Origin: Pantoea phytobeneficialis
GTDB taxonomy: Bacteria; Pseudomonadota; Gammaproteobacteria; Enterobacterales; Enterobacteriaceae
Assembly: GCF_009728735.1 (NCBI RefSeq)
Contig: NZ_CP024637.1
Span: forward strand, 30,940 to 94,939
Direction: 5' to 3'
DNA: 64,000 nt
The translations under genes and the position numbers were made by a program. Under the pieces are notes generated by a model, which saw nothing but the letters and a program-made list of their open reading frames with translations, ran no database searches and was not told the DNA's origin. Below are positions 45,177 to 54,218 of the stretch, one piece after another (position 1 is the first letter of the stretch; every line of letters starts with the position of its first letter).

Positions 45177-47111
45177 TTACGCCAGTAAACGTAACCCCGA
45201 AGAAAACTGCCAGACAGCCTCTCTGACACGAACGGGTTTATTGATTAAGCCCAGAGCATAAAAGCGGTCGGCGATAGCCTGCTGCTGTTTAATCACCTCG
45301 AATGCCATTGATCGGGTTTGATGGCTGCGGCGTGATAAGGCGCGCTCGACGGCATCGGTTTCCAGACCCAGTTCCTGCGCCAGTAGCATCGCTGCCTGAT
45401 GCCTGCGACTAGCGATGAACTGTCCAGTCTGTTGCAACGCTTCCACTAACTGATGCACGATATCATCATGCTGCTGAACGTAATCACGACGGGCCAAATA
45501 GAATTGATGATTGCTGACACGCCCTTCGCCATTAGCGATGACGCGCAATGCCGGATTATTCTCTGCTGCGCTGAGTAGCGGGTCCCACATCATCCAGGCG
45601 TCAACGGAGAGATAATCACTGACCGTCAACGGATATTTGGGCGGTGCATACACCACTTTTATCTCATCAAGGCCAATGCCTGCTTCATCCAGCAACTGCA
45701 ACAACAGCCAGTGCACGTTTGAACCTTTATTGACAGAAATCCGTTTTCCTCTTAGATCGGCCAATGTCGTGATATCACTTTCAAGCGGGACGACGATGCC
45801 GACGCTGCTTGGTGCAGGCGGTTCCCAGGCGATATAGGTCACCGCATTGCCGCTCGCCTGAGCAAAAATTGGCGGTACTTCACCGGTGGTGCCAAAATCA
45901 ATTTCGTTGTTTTGCAGAGCATAAAGCAGTTGTGGGCCAGCAGGAAACTCACTCCAGAGCACACTCACGCCTTGCTGTGCAAAGCATTGTTCCAGGCTCT
46001 GGCGTGCTTTTAATACGCCAAGATTGCCAAACTTTTGATATCCGATGCGGAGCTCGCGTTCTCCTTGCGCTGCTGAGACAGCCTGGCCTGGGGTGACTGA
46101 TACGGTTTTACGACGTCCTTTAATGACACCCTGATTAGCCAGATGGGTGCGTAAAGTATGGCGGCTAATACCTAATAATGTTGCTGCCTGGGTTTGGTTA
46201 TTATCGGCAAGCTCCAGCGCGTTATTAATCAGGCTTTGCACCACGCGATCGAACAGTTGATTAGATTCAGACGTCAAATACTGACGTAGAAAACTATCAA
46301 GGGTGGAGTCCTGAACATCACTCAGCCGATGTTCACTGTAACCAGCAAGACGTAATTGCGCAGGGGTTAAGGTCTCCTCACGACTGAGCAGGACCGCATT
46401 ATGCAGCGTGTTCTCCAGTTCTCGGATGTTGCCGGGCCAGTTGTACTGCATCAGGGCTTCGAGCGCATCAGGAGACAGACGCCGTGCCGGGCGTCCCAGA
46501 CGGCGGGAATACAGCGCCAGAAAATGTTGTGCCAGTACGGGTATGTCTTCACGTCGTTGCCGTAAAGGAGGTAAGGGGACAACAGCGATGTTGAGACGAT
46601 AAAACAGATCTTCACGGAACCGACGTTCCCGGATGGCCTGAGCCAGATCGACGTGAGTTGCAGCAATCACTCTGACATCAACTTTTATGGGTTTGCGCGA
46701 ACCGACACGGGTAATTTCGCGTTCCTGCAATACGCGCAGCAGTTTTACCTGCAATGGCAGACTGAGTTCTCCAATCTCATCCAGTAACAACGTGCCGCCC
46801 TGGGCTGACTCAAACCAGCCTGGATGTGCCTGAGTGGCACCGGTGAACGCCCCTTTCTCATGCCCAAACAACTCGGCTTCTGCCAGACTCTCCGTTAATG
46901 CGCCGCAGTTCACCGCCAGGAAAGGGCCATGTCGGCGAGTACTATGATGATGCAGATAGCGGGCTACCACTTCTTTACCGGTACCGGTCTCACCCGCAAT
47001 CAGCACGGTGGCATCCGTTGGGGCAAACTTGTCGAGTAAAGATTGAAATGCGCGAGAGGCTGGATCGACTAAACGGGGAGAATCCGCAAAATCAGCATAG
47101 GGTGTCAACAT
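45177..47111 (-). CDS. Sigma-54-dependent activator fused to a C-terminal SsuA-type sulfonate-binding domain
   Basis: 644 residues. AAA+ domain about 14-240: Walker A GETGTGKE (40-47), sigma-54 contact loop GAFTGA (87-92), Walker B LLLDEIGE (108-115), and WPGNIRELEN. A Fis-type HTH spans about 305-328 (TQAATLLGISRHTLRTHLANQG). Residues about 353-640 resemble an aliphatic sulfonate-binding protein (LRIGYQKFGNLGVLKARQ, WSEFPAGPQLLYAL, VDAWMMWDP) and align by eye along their length with the SsuA encoded at 56978-57928. There is no N-terminal receiver, GAF or PAS domain and no signal peptide, so the C-terminal domain is the likely cytoplasmic ligand sensor. Divergent from the sulfur operon it should activate. 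Confidence 0.9.
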   Translation of the reverse strand: MLTPYADFADSPRLVDPASRAFQSLLDKFAPTDATVLIAGETGTGKEVVARYLHHHSTRRHGPFLAVNCGALTESLAEAELFGHEKGAFTGATQAHPGWFESAQGGTLLLDEIGELSLPLQVKLLRVLQEREITRVGSRKPIKVDVRVIAATHVDLAQAIRERRFREDLFYRLNIAVVPLPPLRQRREDIPVLAQHFLALYSRRLGRPARRLSPDALEALMQYNWPGNIRELENTLHNAVLLSREETLTPAQLRLAGYSEHRLSDVQDSTLDSFLRQYLTSESNQLFDRVVQSLINNALELADNNQTQAATLLGISRHTLRTHLANQGVIKGRRKTVSVTPGQAVSAAQGERELRIGYQKFGNLGVLKARQSLEQCFAQQGVSVLWSEFPAGPQLLYALQNNEIDFGTTGEVPPIFAQASGNAVTYIAWEPPAPSSVGIVVPLESDITTLADLRGKRISVNKGSNVHWLLLQLLDEAGIGLDEIKVVYAPPKYPLTVSDYLSVDAWMMWDPLLSAAENNPALRVIANGEGRVSNHQFYLARRDYVQQHDDIVHQLVEALQQTGQFIASRRHQAAMLLAQELGLETDAVERALSRRSHQTRSMAFEVIKQQQAIADRFYALGLINKPVRVREAVWQFSSGLRLLA

Positions 47112-47189
47112 GATGAATATCCTTGTGCAAGCGTATCCTCACGCTATACAAGCACATTCACTATGAACAGTAGGAAAAAAGCATAAGAA

Positions 47190-47235
47190 GTTGCAAATGC
47201 AGCAAATGCTGTTGAAGCAAAGTTGCGAATGCAAC
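47190..47235. promoter_or_regulatory. Candidate upstream activating sites for the sigma-54 regulator
   Basis: GTTGCGAATGCAAC (47222-47235) is a palindrome with arms GTTGC/GCAAC; GTTGCAAATGCAGC (47190-47203) is the same with one mismatch. They are 32 bases (three turns) apart and 65-110 bases upstream of the -24/-12 promoter, as expected for an enhancer. Confidence 0.65.
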
Positions 47236-47299
47236 AGATAACGAACGCTAAACACCATCAACCTACTGATATATCGGCGTTTAGTGAAGATGAGAAATT

Positions 47300-47315
47300 G
47301 GCACGCATTTCGCTA
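47300..47315 (+). promoter_or_regulatory. Sigma-54 (-24/-12) promoter
   Basis: TGGCACGCATTTCGCT: GG and GC are separated by exactly 10 bases as required, differing from TGGCACG-N4-TTGCT at one base. Transcription would begin near 47326, about 58 bases before the first gene of the sulfur operon. Confidence 0.78.
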
Positions 47316-47383
47316 ACGGCTATATAACTAAATAAATGAAGTGAAATGATCATTTTTTAATAAAGTTATATAGGAAATGCATA

Positions 47384-48556
47384 ATGGCTGATTCCTCAAA
47401 TGAGAACATCAATGTCTTCTGGTTCCTTCCTACACATGGTGATGGGCGCTACCTTGGCACGACGGAGGGTGGGCGACCGGTTGATTTAGGTTACTTACAG
47501 CAAGTCGCACTGGCGGCGGATAACCTCGGGTTTTATGGCGTGCTGATCCCCACGGGAAAAAGCTGTGAGGACTCCTGGCTGGTTGCTTCGGCGTTGGCAC
47601 CGTTAACGAAGCGGTTACGCTATCTGGTTGCGGTGCGTCCGGGATTGCAGCCACCGACCCTGGCCGCACGTATGGCCAGCACGCTGGACCGCCTCTCCGA
47701 CGGTCGCCTGCTGATTAATGTGGTGACGGGCGGTGACCCGGTAGAAAACAAAGGGGATGGCATTTTCCTCAGTCACAGTGAACGTTATGAGGTGACTAAA
47801 GAATTTCTGGACGTCTACAGCCGTCTGCTGCGTGGCGAAAAGGTTGACTATAAGGGGCAGCATATTCACGTTGAAGGTGCTGAGGTATTGTTCCCACCGG
47901 TACAGGAAAATGGTCCACCGCTGTACTTTGGCGGTTCATCCGATGCTGCCATTGATGTTGCGGCACAGCAAATTGATACCTATCTCACCTGGGGTGAACC
48001 CCCGGCGCAGGTTGCAGAGAAGCTGGCGGTAGTACGCGCGCGGGCAGAAGCACACGGACGTAAGCTGGAATACGGTATTCGTCTGCATGTCATCGTACGT
48101 GAGACGGAAGAAGAGGCCAAAGCGGCCGCAGATAAACTGATTGCGCACCTTGATGAAGAGACGATTGCGCAGGCGCAGAAAATTTTTGCCCGTATGGATT
48201 CAGCCGGGCAAGCGCGGATGAGCGCATTGCATAAAGGTTCGCGTGACAATCTCTACATTGCTCCTAATCTGTGGGCGGGAGTCGGGCTGGTTCGTGGTGG
48301 GGCAGGGACGGCGTTGGTCGGCAGTCCGGAGCAGGTCGCTGCCCGCATTCGCGAATATCAGGCGTTGGGCGTGACCAACTTCATCCTTTCAGGCTATCCG
48401 CATCTCGAAGAAGCGCATCGTGTGGCAGAGTTACTCTTACCGTTGCTGCCGCTGGCGCACGGGCAGCAACAACGCGCCCGCAGCGTTAATACCGGCCCGT
48501 TTGGTGAAACCATTGGTGGTGACAAACGGCCAACCAAACAGGCGAGCGCCAGCTGA
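47384..48556 (+). CDS. FMNH2-dependent alkanesulfonate monooxygenase (SsuD-like LLM enzyme)
   Basis: 390 residues of the luciferase-like group. [78 protein letters not shown] and [11 protein letters not shown] are typical of SsuD/MsuD-type enzymes, which release sulfite from alkanesulfonates. It is first in the sigma-54-controlled operon. No flavin reductase (SsuE/MsuE) is adjacent. Specific substrate unknown; could be a methanesulfonate or longer-chain enzyme. Confidence 0.9.
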   Translation: MADSSNENINVFWFLPTHGDGRYLGTTEGGRPVDLGYLQQVALAADNLGFYGVLIPTGKSCEDSWLVASALAPLTKRLRYLVAVRPGLQPPTLAARMASTLDRLSDGRLLINVVTGGDPVENKGDGIFLSHSERYEVTKEFLDVYSRLLRGEKVDYKGQHIHVEGAEVLFPPVQENGPPLYFGGSSDAAIDVAAQQIDTYLTWGEPPAQVAEKLAVVRARAEAHGRKLEYGIRLHVIVRETEEEAKAAADKLIAHLDEETIAQAQKIFARMDSAGQARMSALHKGSRDNLYIAPNLWAGVGLVRGGAGTALVGSPEQVAARIREYQALGVTNFILSGYPHLEEAHRVAELLLPLLPLAHGQQQRARSVNTGPFGETIGGDKRPTKQASAS

Positions 48557-48585
48557 TGCTGAAGACACGCAGTGAGGATCGGGCG

Positions 48586-49992
48586 ATGCAGATACCCCAT
48601 GTGATGATTGTGGGTGGTGGATTCAGCGGCACAGCGCTGGCGATTCATCTTGCCCGTAACGCGACAGCGCCATTACGCGTTACGGTGGTGGAACCTCGTC
48701 AGACGCTGGGGGCAGGGGTAGCCTATTCAACGCAAGAACCTGCGCATCGCATCAATGTCCCGGCGTCACGTATGCAACTTAGCGGGGATGAGCAGGGGGC
48801 ATTTGATCGCTGGTATCGGCAGCAGCCGGAATGTTCACTGGATTCAGTAGCCCATTGTGCCGATGGCGCGGTGTATCCACAGCGTGGCATGTTTGGTCGT
48901 TACCTCGCCGAACTGTTTGCCCAGGCTGTACTACAGCACCCGCAGGTGACCTTACGCCATATCCAGGCCAGCGCTCTCGCCTGGGAAGGGCAACAGTTGC
49001 TGCTGAGCAACGGTGAAACGCTTGAAGGCAATGTGTTGGCGCTGGCAATCAGCCATCCGCCGCCTTCACTGCCGAGGGCGCTCCTGCCTTTCTCCGCACA
49101 CCCGGCGCTGATTGCCAATCCGTGGCAACCAGGCGTGCTTGATAACATCGACAGCCACGCCTCGGTGGCGATTATCGGCACCGGTCTGAGTATGGCCGAT
49201 GTGGTGGCCTCACTGGCAACACGACAGCATCGTGGCCCGTTATTAGCCTTCTCCCGGCGTGGGCAGCTGTCACGCGCCAACCTGAGCGGTGAATGGCCCG
49301 AGTGGACGCTGGCACCGCAACCCCAACCCAGCACGCGTCTGTGGTTGCATCATATTCGGGCGGAGGTCGCGCGCGCCGCAGAGCAGCAATTGCCGTGGCA
49401 GCGTGTGCTGGATGAAGTGCGCGCGCAGGGGCAAAGCATCTGGCAGTCGCTGTCATTGCGTGAACAACAGCGTTTTGTCCGTCATTTGCGGTCGTGGTGG
49501 GATGTGCATCGTTATCGCATTGCGCCACAGGTGGCGGCAGAGATCACGCAACGTCAACAGGCGGGAACGCTGCGCGTGCTGGCGGCCCGTCTCGCGGCCA
49601 TCGCATCCCGTGGCGACCAGCTTGATATTACGTTGCATACCCGTGACGGGGCGACAGAACACCACCCGCTCGACCATCTTATCGTCACCACGGGGCCCGG
49701 CCATGAAGCGCTAACCGCCAGCCAACCGTTACTGCTGTCGCTCAGTCAACAAGGCTTCATCCGCGCCGATGCGTTAGGTTTTGGTATTGACGTCGATCGC
49801 CATTCCCACACGCTGACGCGATCCGGTCAGCCAAGCCAAAATGTATTTGTGGTTGGCCCAGCCGCCAGGGCGCGTTTTGGCGAACTGATGGGATTGCCGC
49901 AGGTTGCCGATCATGCCGCTGAGGTGGCACGCCAAATTCTCCTGTCGCTGCATATCAAACATGCGGAGCGATGTCCCCCTTTAGCACCCTGA
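48586..49992 (+). CDS. FAD/NAD(P)-binding oxidoreductase (NAD_binding_9 type)
   Basis: 468 residues from ATG 48586, which has GAGGA at good spacing; an ATG at 48556 that overlaps the previous stop is the alternative. Dinucleotide site VMIVGGGFSGTALAIHLAR, a second Rossmann motif VAIIGTGLSMADVVASL in the middle, and a C-terminal VFVVGPAARARFGELMGLPQVADHA that closes the FAD site. Similar proteins accompany organosulfur monooxygenases. It might supply reduced flavin or oxidise a sulfur intermediate (inference). Confidence 0.82.
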   Translation: MQIPHVMIVGGGFSGTALAIHLARNATAPLRVTVVEPRQTLGAGVAYSTQEPAHRINVPASRMQLSGDEQGAFDRWYRQQPECSLDSVAHCADGAVYPQRGMFGRYLAELFAQAVLQHPQVTLRHIQASALAWEGQQLLLSNGETLEGNVLALAISHPPPSLPRALLPFSAHPALIANPWQPGVLDNIDSHASVAIIGTGLSMADVVASLATRQHRGPLLAFSRRGQLSRANLSGEWPEWTLAPQPQPSTRLWLHHIRAEVARAAEQQLPWQRVLDEVRAQGQSIWQSLSLREQQRFVRHLRSWWDVHRYRIAPQVAAEITQRQQAGTLRVLAARLAAIASRGDQLDITLHTRDGATEHHPLDHLIVTTGPGHEALTASQPLLLSLSQQGFIRADALGFGIDVDRHSHTLTRSGQPSQNVFVVGPAARARFGELMGLPQVADHAAEVARQILLSLHIKHAERCPPLAP

Positions 49993-50069
49993 TTTCCCAA
50001 CATTCCCCTAAAAATTAACTGACGAACGCCGGGTCGCACAGCGATCACGGCCTCGCTATGGAGATTGCT

Positions 50070-51461
50070 ATGCCATCGCAACGTGAAATACGCCTGAATG
50101 CTTTTGATATGAACTGTGTCGGACACCAGTCACCGGGGTTGTGGGCGCATCCGCGCGACCGCTCGTGGCAGTACAAGGACCTGGAATATTGGGTCGATTT
50201 GGCACGTTTGCTGGAACGCGGCAAATTTGATGGCTTATTTATCGCTGATGTATTAGGCATCTACGATGTGCTTAACGGTAACGGTGATGCCGCCATTCGT
50301 CAGGCCACGCAGGTTCCAGTGAACGATCCGCTGGCGTTGATTACCCCGATGGCGCTGGTGACCGAGCATCTGGGATTTGGACTGACCGCCTCGCTGTCGT
50401 TTGAACATCCTTATCCATTTGCCCGACGTCTGTCGACGCTTGATCACCTGACGAAAGGGCGTATTGGCTGGAACATTGTCACCTCATATCTGGAGAGTGG
50501 CGCGCGCAATATCGGGCACAAAGCGCAAACCGATCACGACAGCCGTTACGACTATGCCGATGAGTACCTCCAGGTGGTGTACAAACTGCTGGAAGGCAGT
50601 TGGGAAGCAGATGCGGTGTTACGTGACCGTGAGCGCCGTATCTTCAGCGATCCCAGCAAAATCCATCCGATCAATCATCAGGGGACTTTCTTCAGCGTAC
50701 CGGGGATTCATCTGTGCGAACCGTCACCGCAGCGTACGCCGGTGTTGTATCAGGCGGGGGCATCCAGCCGCGGGAAGCAGTTCGCTGCCGAACATGCCGA
50801 ATGCGTATTTGTTGCGGCACCGTCCAAAGTGCTGCTGAAGAAAACCGTGGCAGATATCCGCCGCCGCGCGGCAGAAGCGGGACGCGATCCGCGCAGCATT
50901 CTGATCTTCAATCTGCAAACGGTCATCGTCGGAGAAACGGATAAAGCAGCGCAGGCGAAGTGGCAGGAATACAAAAACTGGGTGAGCTACGAAGGTGCGC
51001 TGGCACTGGTATCGGGTTGGACCGGCATCGACTTCGGCCAGTATCAGCCGGATCAGGTGCTGAAGTATCTGCACACCAACGCCATCCAGTCAGCAGTGGA
51101 AACCTTCTCCACCGCCGATCCTGACCGTCAATGGACCGTGGCTGCGCTGGCTGATTGGGTCGGTATCGGTGGCTTTGGCCCGCTACTGGTGGGAAGCGCC
51201 GCAACGGTAGCGGATGAGTTACAAAGCTGGGTTGAAGAAACCGATGTCGATGGTTTTAACCTTGCTTACGCGCTGACGCATGAAACCTTTGAAGATGTGG
51301 TCGAGTTGCTGATTCCGGAATTGCAGAAGCGGGGCGTATTTAAGAAAGAGTACGCCAGCGGCACGCTGCGCGAGAAGTTATTCCGGGCCGGGCCACAGTT
51401 GCAGGCACCCCATCCTGGCGCGGGTTATCGCGTGCAGACGGTGCCGCAGGAGGTCATATGA
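50070..51461 (+). CDS. FMN-dependent LLM monooxygenase (NtaA/SnaA/DszA/DmoA family)
   Basis: 463 residues. LNAFDMNCVGHQSPGLWAHPRD, WVDLARLLERGKFDGLFIADVLG, RLSTLDHLTKGRIGWNIVTSYLESGARNIG and YQAGASSRGKQFAAEHAECVFV are classic for this family, whose members oxidise nitrilotriacetate, dibenzothiophene sulfone, dimethyl sulfide or similar compounds. ATG 50070 is preferred over 50058 because GGAG lies 6 bases before it. Context makes an organosulfur substrate likely. Overlaps the ABC ATPase gene by 4 bases. Confidence 0.89.
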   Translation: MPSQREIRLNAFDMNCVGHQSPGLWAHPRDRSWQYKDLEYWVDLARLLERGKFDGLFIADVLGIYDVLNGNGDAAIRQATQVPVNDPLALITPMALVTEHLGFGLTASLSFEHPYPFARRLSTLDHLTKGRIGWNIVTSYLESGARNIGHKAQTDHDSRYDYADEYLQVVYKLLEGSWEADAVLRDRERRIFSDPSKIHPINHQGTFFSVPGIHLCEPSPQRTPVLYQAGASSRGKQFAAEHAECVFVAAPSKVLLKKTVADIRRRAAEAGRDPRSILIFNLQTVIVGETDKAAQAKWQEYKNWVSYEGALALVSGWTGIDFGQYQPDQVLKYLHTNAIQSAVETFSTADPDRQWTVAALADWVGIGGFGPLLVGSAATVADELQSWVEETDVDGFNLAYALTHETFEDVVELLIPELQKRGVFKKEYASGTLREKLFRAGPQLQAPHPGAGYRVQTVPQEVI

Positions 51462-52477
51462 TCGAGATCGAGGCATTGAGTAAGCACTATCGCGCACCTG
51501 ACGGACGCGTGACCGACGTGCTGAAGTCTATCAACCTTGAGGTACAGCCTGGCAACATCACGGCGGTGGTGGGACCGAGCGGGGCAGGGAAGTCGACGCT
51601 GGCAAAATGCATTAGCCTGCTGGAACAACCGAGTGCCGGAAGCATCCGCGTCAACGGCCACGACCTTTCCCGGCTGAGTGGTGAAGTGCTGCGCCGCGAG
51701 CGACGCGCGATCGGCACCGTGTTTCAATCGTCGGCGTTGTTGCAGCGCAAATCCGCCTGGGAAAATATCGCCTTGCCGCTGCGTTATCTTGGTGTGGTGG
51801 AACGCGACATCTCCGCGAGGGTAGGGGAGTTGCTGGAGCACGTCGGGCTGAGCCATAAAGCCTCGGCGTTCCCGGCACAGCTTTCTGGTGGACAACGTCA
51901 GCGCATTGGCATTGCCCGCGCGCTGGCGCTGCGGCCATCAGTATTGCTGGCTGATGAAGCGACATCCGGGCTTGACCCCGAGGCCACCGTCACCATCCTC
52001 GACCTGCTGCGTAAATTACGTGACGAGTACCGGCTGGCGATTGTGTTAATTACCCATGAAATGGACGCGGTACGCCGTGCGGCAGATGCGGTGGCGGAAA
52101 TTCGTGACGGGCAAATTGTGCATTACGGCGTGGTGAAGCAGTTGTTGGCGCAGCCTGATTCCCGCCTGGCACAACAACTTCTGCCGCTGGCGCCACAACC
52201 GGCCTCGTCAGAGCTGGTACTTCAACTGAGCTACCGCACCGATGTGCCGGTCGCCAGTGACTGGCTGACTCGCCTGAGTCAGCAATTTGCGCTGCGTATT
52301 GATCTACTGGGAGCGCATATCGAGCAGGTGAATGGCCTGCAACTGGGACGCTTGCAGGTTGGCATTCACTTCCAGCGTGAACGTGTTCCTTTGTCGCAGT
52401 TGCTGATGCAGCTGGAACAACTGGGGTTGATTGGCCGCGTCACTGCGGGTGCGCCGTTGCTGAAGGAGGCGGTATGA
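51458..52477 (+). CDS. MetN-like ABC transporter ATPase
   Basis: 339 residues. Walker A GPSGAGKST, signature LSGGQRQRIGIARAL, Walker B VLLADEATSGLDP, switch His in LITHEMD; C-terminal NIL/ACT-like regulatory domain as in MetN. Overlaps its neighbours on both sides (ATGA). In this operon it more likely moves an organosulfur compound than methionine itself. Confidence 0.9.
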   Translation: MIEIEALSKHYRAPDGRVTDVLKSINLEVQPGNITAVVGPSGAGKSTLAKCISLLEQPSAGSIRVNGHDLSRLSGEVLRRERRAIGTVFQSSALLQRKSAWENIALPLRYLGVVERDISARVGELLEHVGLSHKASAFPAQLSGGQRQRIGIARALALRPSVLLADEATSGLDPEATVTILDLLRKLRDEYRLAIVLITHEMDAVRRAADAVAEIRDGQIVHYGVVKQLLAQPDSRLAQQLLPLAPQPASSELVLQLSYRTDVPVASDWLTRLSQQFALRIDLLGAHIEQVNGLQLGRLQVGIHFQRERVPLSQLLMQLEQLGLIGRVTAGAPLLKEAV

Positions 52478-53172
52478 GCGTCTCCGTCATGAGTCAGGAT
52501 ACACCCTGGAAGGAAATACCCACGTTGATGCTACCCGCTTTGGGTGAAACGGTGTTGATGGTCGGTATCGTGATGTTGTTTGTCGTGACCTGCGGTGGGG
52601 TGGTGGGCGTGGTGTTGTTTAACACCTCCGCACGCGGGTTGTTTCCTCATCGGGGTGTGAACCGGGTGTTGAGCTGGATTGTGAACATGGGACGCTCGCT
52701 ACCGTTCCTGGTGTTGATGGCTGCGATTATCCCGTTCACCTTCTGGTTAACCGGCACCACTATCGGCATTCCGGCTGCGGTGGTGCCCATGATTGCCGCC
52801 GGTATCCCGTTTTTCGGACGGCTGGTGGATAACGCCCTGCGTGAGTTACCAGGGGAGGTCACCGCTGTGGGGCTGGTCTGTGGGGGATCGCGCTGGCAAA
52901 TCATCCGCCAGGCACAACTCAGCGAAGCACTGCCAGCGATTGTCGCCGCCATCACCCTCAATCTGATCTCCATGATCGAATACTCGGCGATTGCCGGCAC
53001 CATCGGTGCCGGTGGCATTGGCTATCTGGCCGTGGTGTATGGCTATCAACGTTTCGACAATCACATCATGATCGCCACCATCGTGGTACTGGTCGCCTTA
53101 ATTCAAACCATTCAGTTTCTCGGTGATCGTTTGGTTACCGCTTTACGTCATCCTCAGGGGACATCGCTATGA
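52474..53172 (+). CDS. MetI-like ABC transporter permease
   Basis: 232 residues with five to six membrane helices and the coupling-helix region ELPGEVTAVGLVCGGSRWQIIRQAQLSEALPAIVAAITLNLISMIEYSAIAGTIGAGGIG, matching MetI-type permeases. Coupled to the ATPase and binding-protein genes by 4-base overlaps. Confidence 0.9.
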   Translation: MSVSVMSQDTPWKEIPTLMLPALGETVLMVGIVMLFVVTCGGVVGVVLFNTSARGLFPHRGVNRVLSWIVNMGRSLPFLVLMAAIIPFTFWLTGTTIGIPAAVVPMIAAGIPFFGRLVDNALRELPGEVTAVGLVCGGSRWQIIRQAQLSEALPAIVAAITLNLISMIEYSAIAGTIGAGGIGYLAVVYGYQRFDNHIMIATIVVLVALIQTIQFLGDRLVTALRHPQGTSL

Positions 53173-54044
53173 CAACACAAGAATTTGAGTTACGTAAAAC
53201 CCGACGCTGGCCGTGGCTGCTGCTGATTATAGTGGTCGTTGCCGCCGCCGCTGCGGCCGGGTTCTGGCGTAGCCAGCAACCGCAGGCGGTCGTGTTTGGC
53301 ACCACCTTAAAAATTCACTATGAACCGGCGATGGCCGGTGAGCAGAAGCTGATTGAGTATGTGAATGACCATATCGCAGCGGATTACGGTCTGAAACTGG
53401 AAGCGGTCGGGGTGCAAGACCCGGTGCAGGCTGACCGCGCCGTGGCAGAGGGACAATACGCGGCAACGGTGTATCAGCATCAGTGGTGGCTGAAACAGGT
53501 GGTGGACGCGAATAATTTTGCGCTAACGCCAACGTTACCGCTGTTCCAGTGGGCCTTTGGTATCTACTCCGACCGCTACCGTTCAGTGGATGCGCTGCCG
53601 CAGGGGGCCACCATTGTGGTGCCGGATGATGGCGCAAACCAGGGCCAGGCGCTGTGGCTGCTGGCGCGTCAGGGATTAATCACCCTCGATCCCAACGTGG
53701 AACCACGCACGGCAAAACTAAAAAACATCACCGGTAATCCACATGGCTTTGTGTTTAAGGAGCTGGATTTGCTGACAATGCCGCGTGCGCTGAACTCGGT
53801 GGATGCCGCCATTGGTTACGTGTCGCAGTTTGATGCCGGAAAAGTGCCGCGTGACAAAGGCATTCTGTTCCCGCCTGCGCCGCGCACCTTTGCATCACAA
53901 CTGGTGATCGGTACGCCTTATCTGTCACAGGAAAATATCGCAAAGCTGAAACAAGCCTTCTCCGATCCGCGCCTGCAACACTGGTTGAAGACCACGGATG
54001 ATCCGCTGGTAAAAGGGGTTCTGGTGCCGGTTTCTGCCGACTAA
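53169..54044 (+). CDS. MetQ/NlpA-family substrate-binding protein, membrane-anchored
   Basis: 291 residues of the NlpA lipoprotein fold (LKIHYEPAMAGEQKLIEYVNDHIAADYGLKLEAVGVQDPVQADRAVAEGQYAATVYQHQWWLKQ, VVPDDGANQGQALWLLARQGLI). MetQ proteins usually carry a lipobox; here the N-terminus is RRWPWLLLIIVVVAAAAAAGFW with no Cys, so an uncleaved transmembrane anchor is likely. Its ligand is presumably a sulfur compound. Followed by a terminator. Confidence 0.88.
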   Translation: MTTQEFELRKTRRWPWLLLIIVVVAAAAAAGFWRSQQPQAVVFGTTLKIHYEPAMAGEQKLIEYVNDHIAADYGLKLEAVGVQDPVQADRAVAEGQYAATVYQHQWWLKQVVDANNFALTPTLPLFQWAFGIYSDRYRSVDALPQGATIVVPDDGANQGQALWLLARQGLITLDPNVEPRTAKLKNITGNPHGFVFKELDLLTMPRALNSVDAAIGYVSQFDAGKVPRDKGILFPPAPRTFASQLVIGTPYLSQENIAKLKQAFSDPRLQHWLKTTDDPLVKGVLVPVSAD

Positions 54045-54065
54045 TTCTCTGCCGATGGCTGATAC

Positions 54066-54096
54066 ACCCGGGCATGTTCTGCGTGCCTGGGTTTTT
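54066..54096 (+). terminator. Intrinsic terminator after the MetQ-like gene
   Basis: ACCCGGGCA (54066-54074) pairs with TGCCTGGGT (54084-54092, one G-T pair), followed by TTTT. Confidence 0.7.
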
Positions 54097-54218
54097 GCGT
54101 TATTTCTATTTATCTTATTGATTTAAAACAAATAAATATCACTATTTGTTGTTTTGGTCCTGTCCGGTTAACGCTTATAACAACCTCACCTGCATAACAA
54201 ATAACACCGTGAGGCGGT

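Noticed and set aside
44925..45188. 87-codon open frame downstream of parB
   Set aside because: It covers the second parS-like site and the DnaA boxes; its TTG-type start has no ribosome site and the peptide is not recognisable.
47768..47786. Iteron-like AGTCACAGTGAACGTT inside the ssuD-like gene
   Set aside because: It encodes the LSHSERY stretch expected of the enzyme family and does not match the 14-base core well; probably coincidence.
53222..53236. Iteron-like CTGATTATAGTGG in the MetQ-like gene
   Set aside because: Falls in codons for the hydrophobic anchor (LLIIVV) and lacks the final bases of the core.
51458..54044. Methionine transporter metNIQ
   Set aside because: Sequence type is MetNIQ, but position within the sigma-54 organosulfur operon and the absent lipobox argue for another sulfur substrate; gene symbols were therefore withheld.
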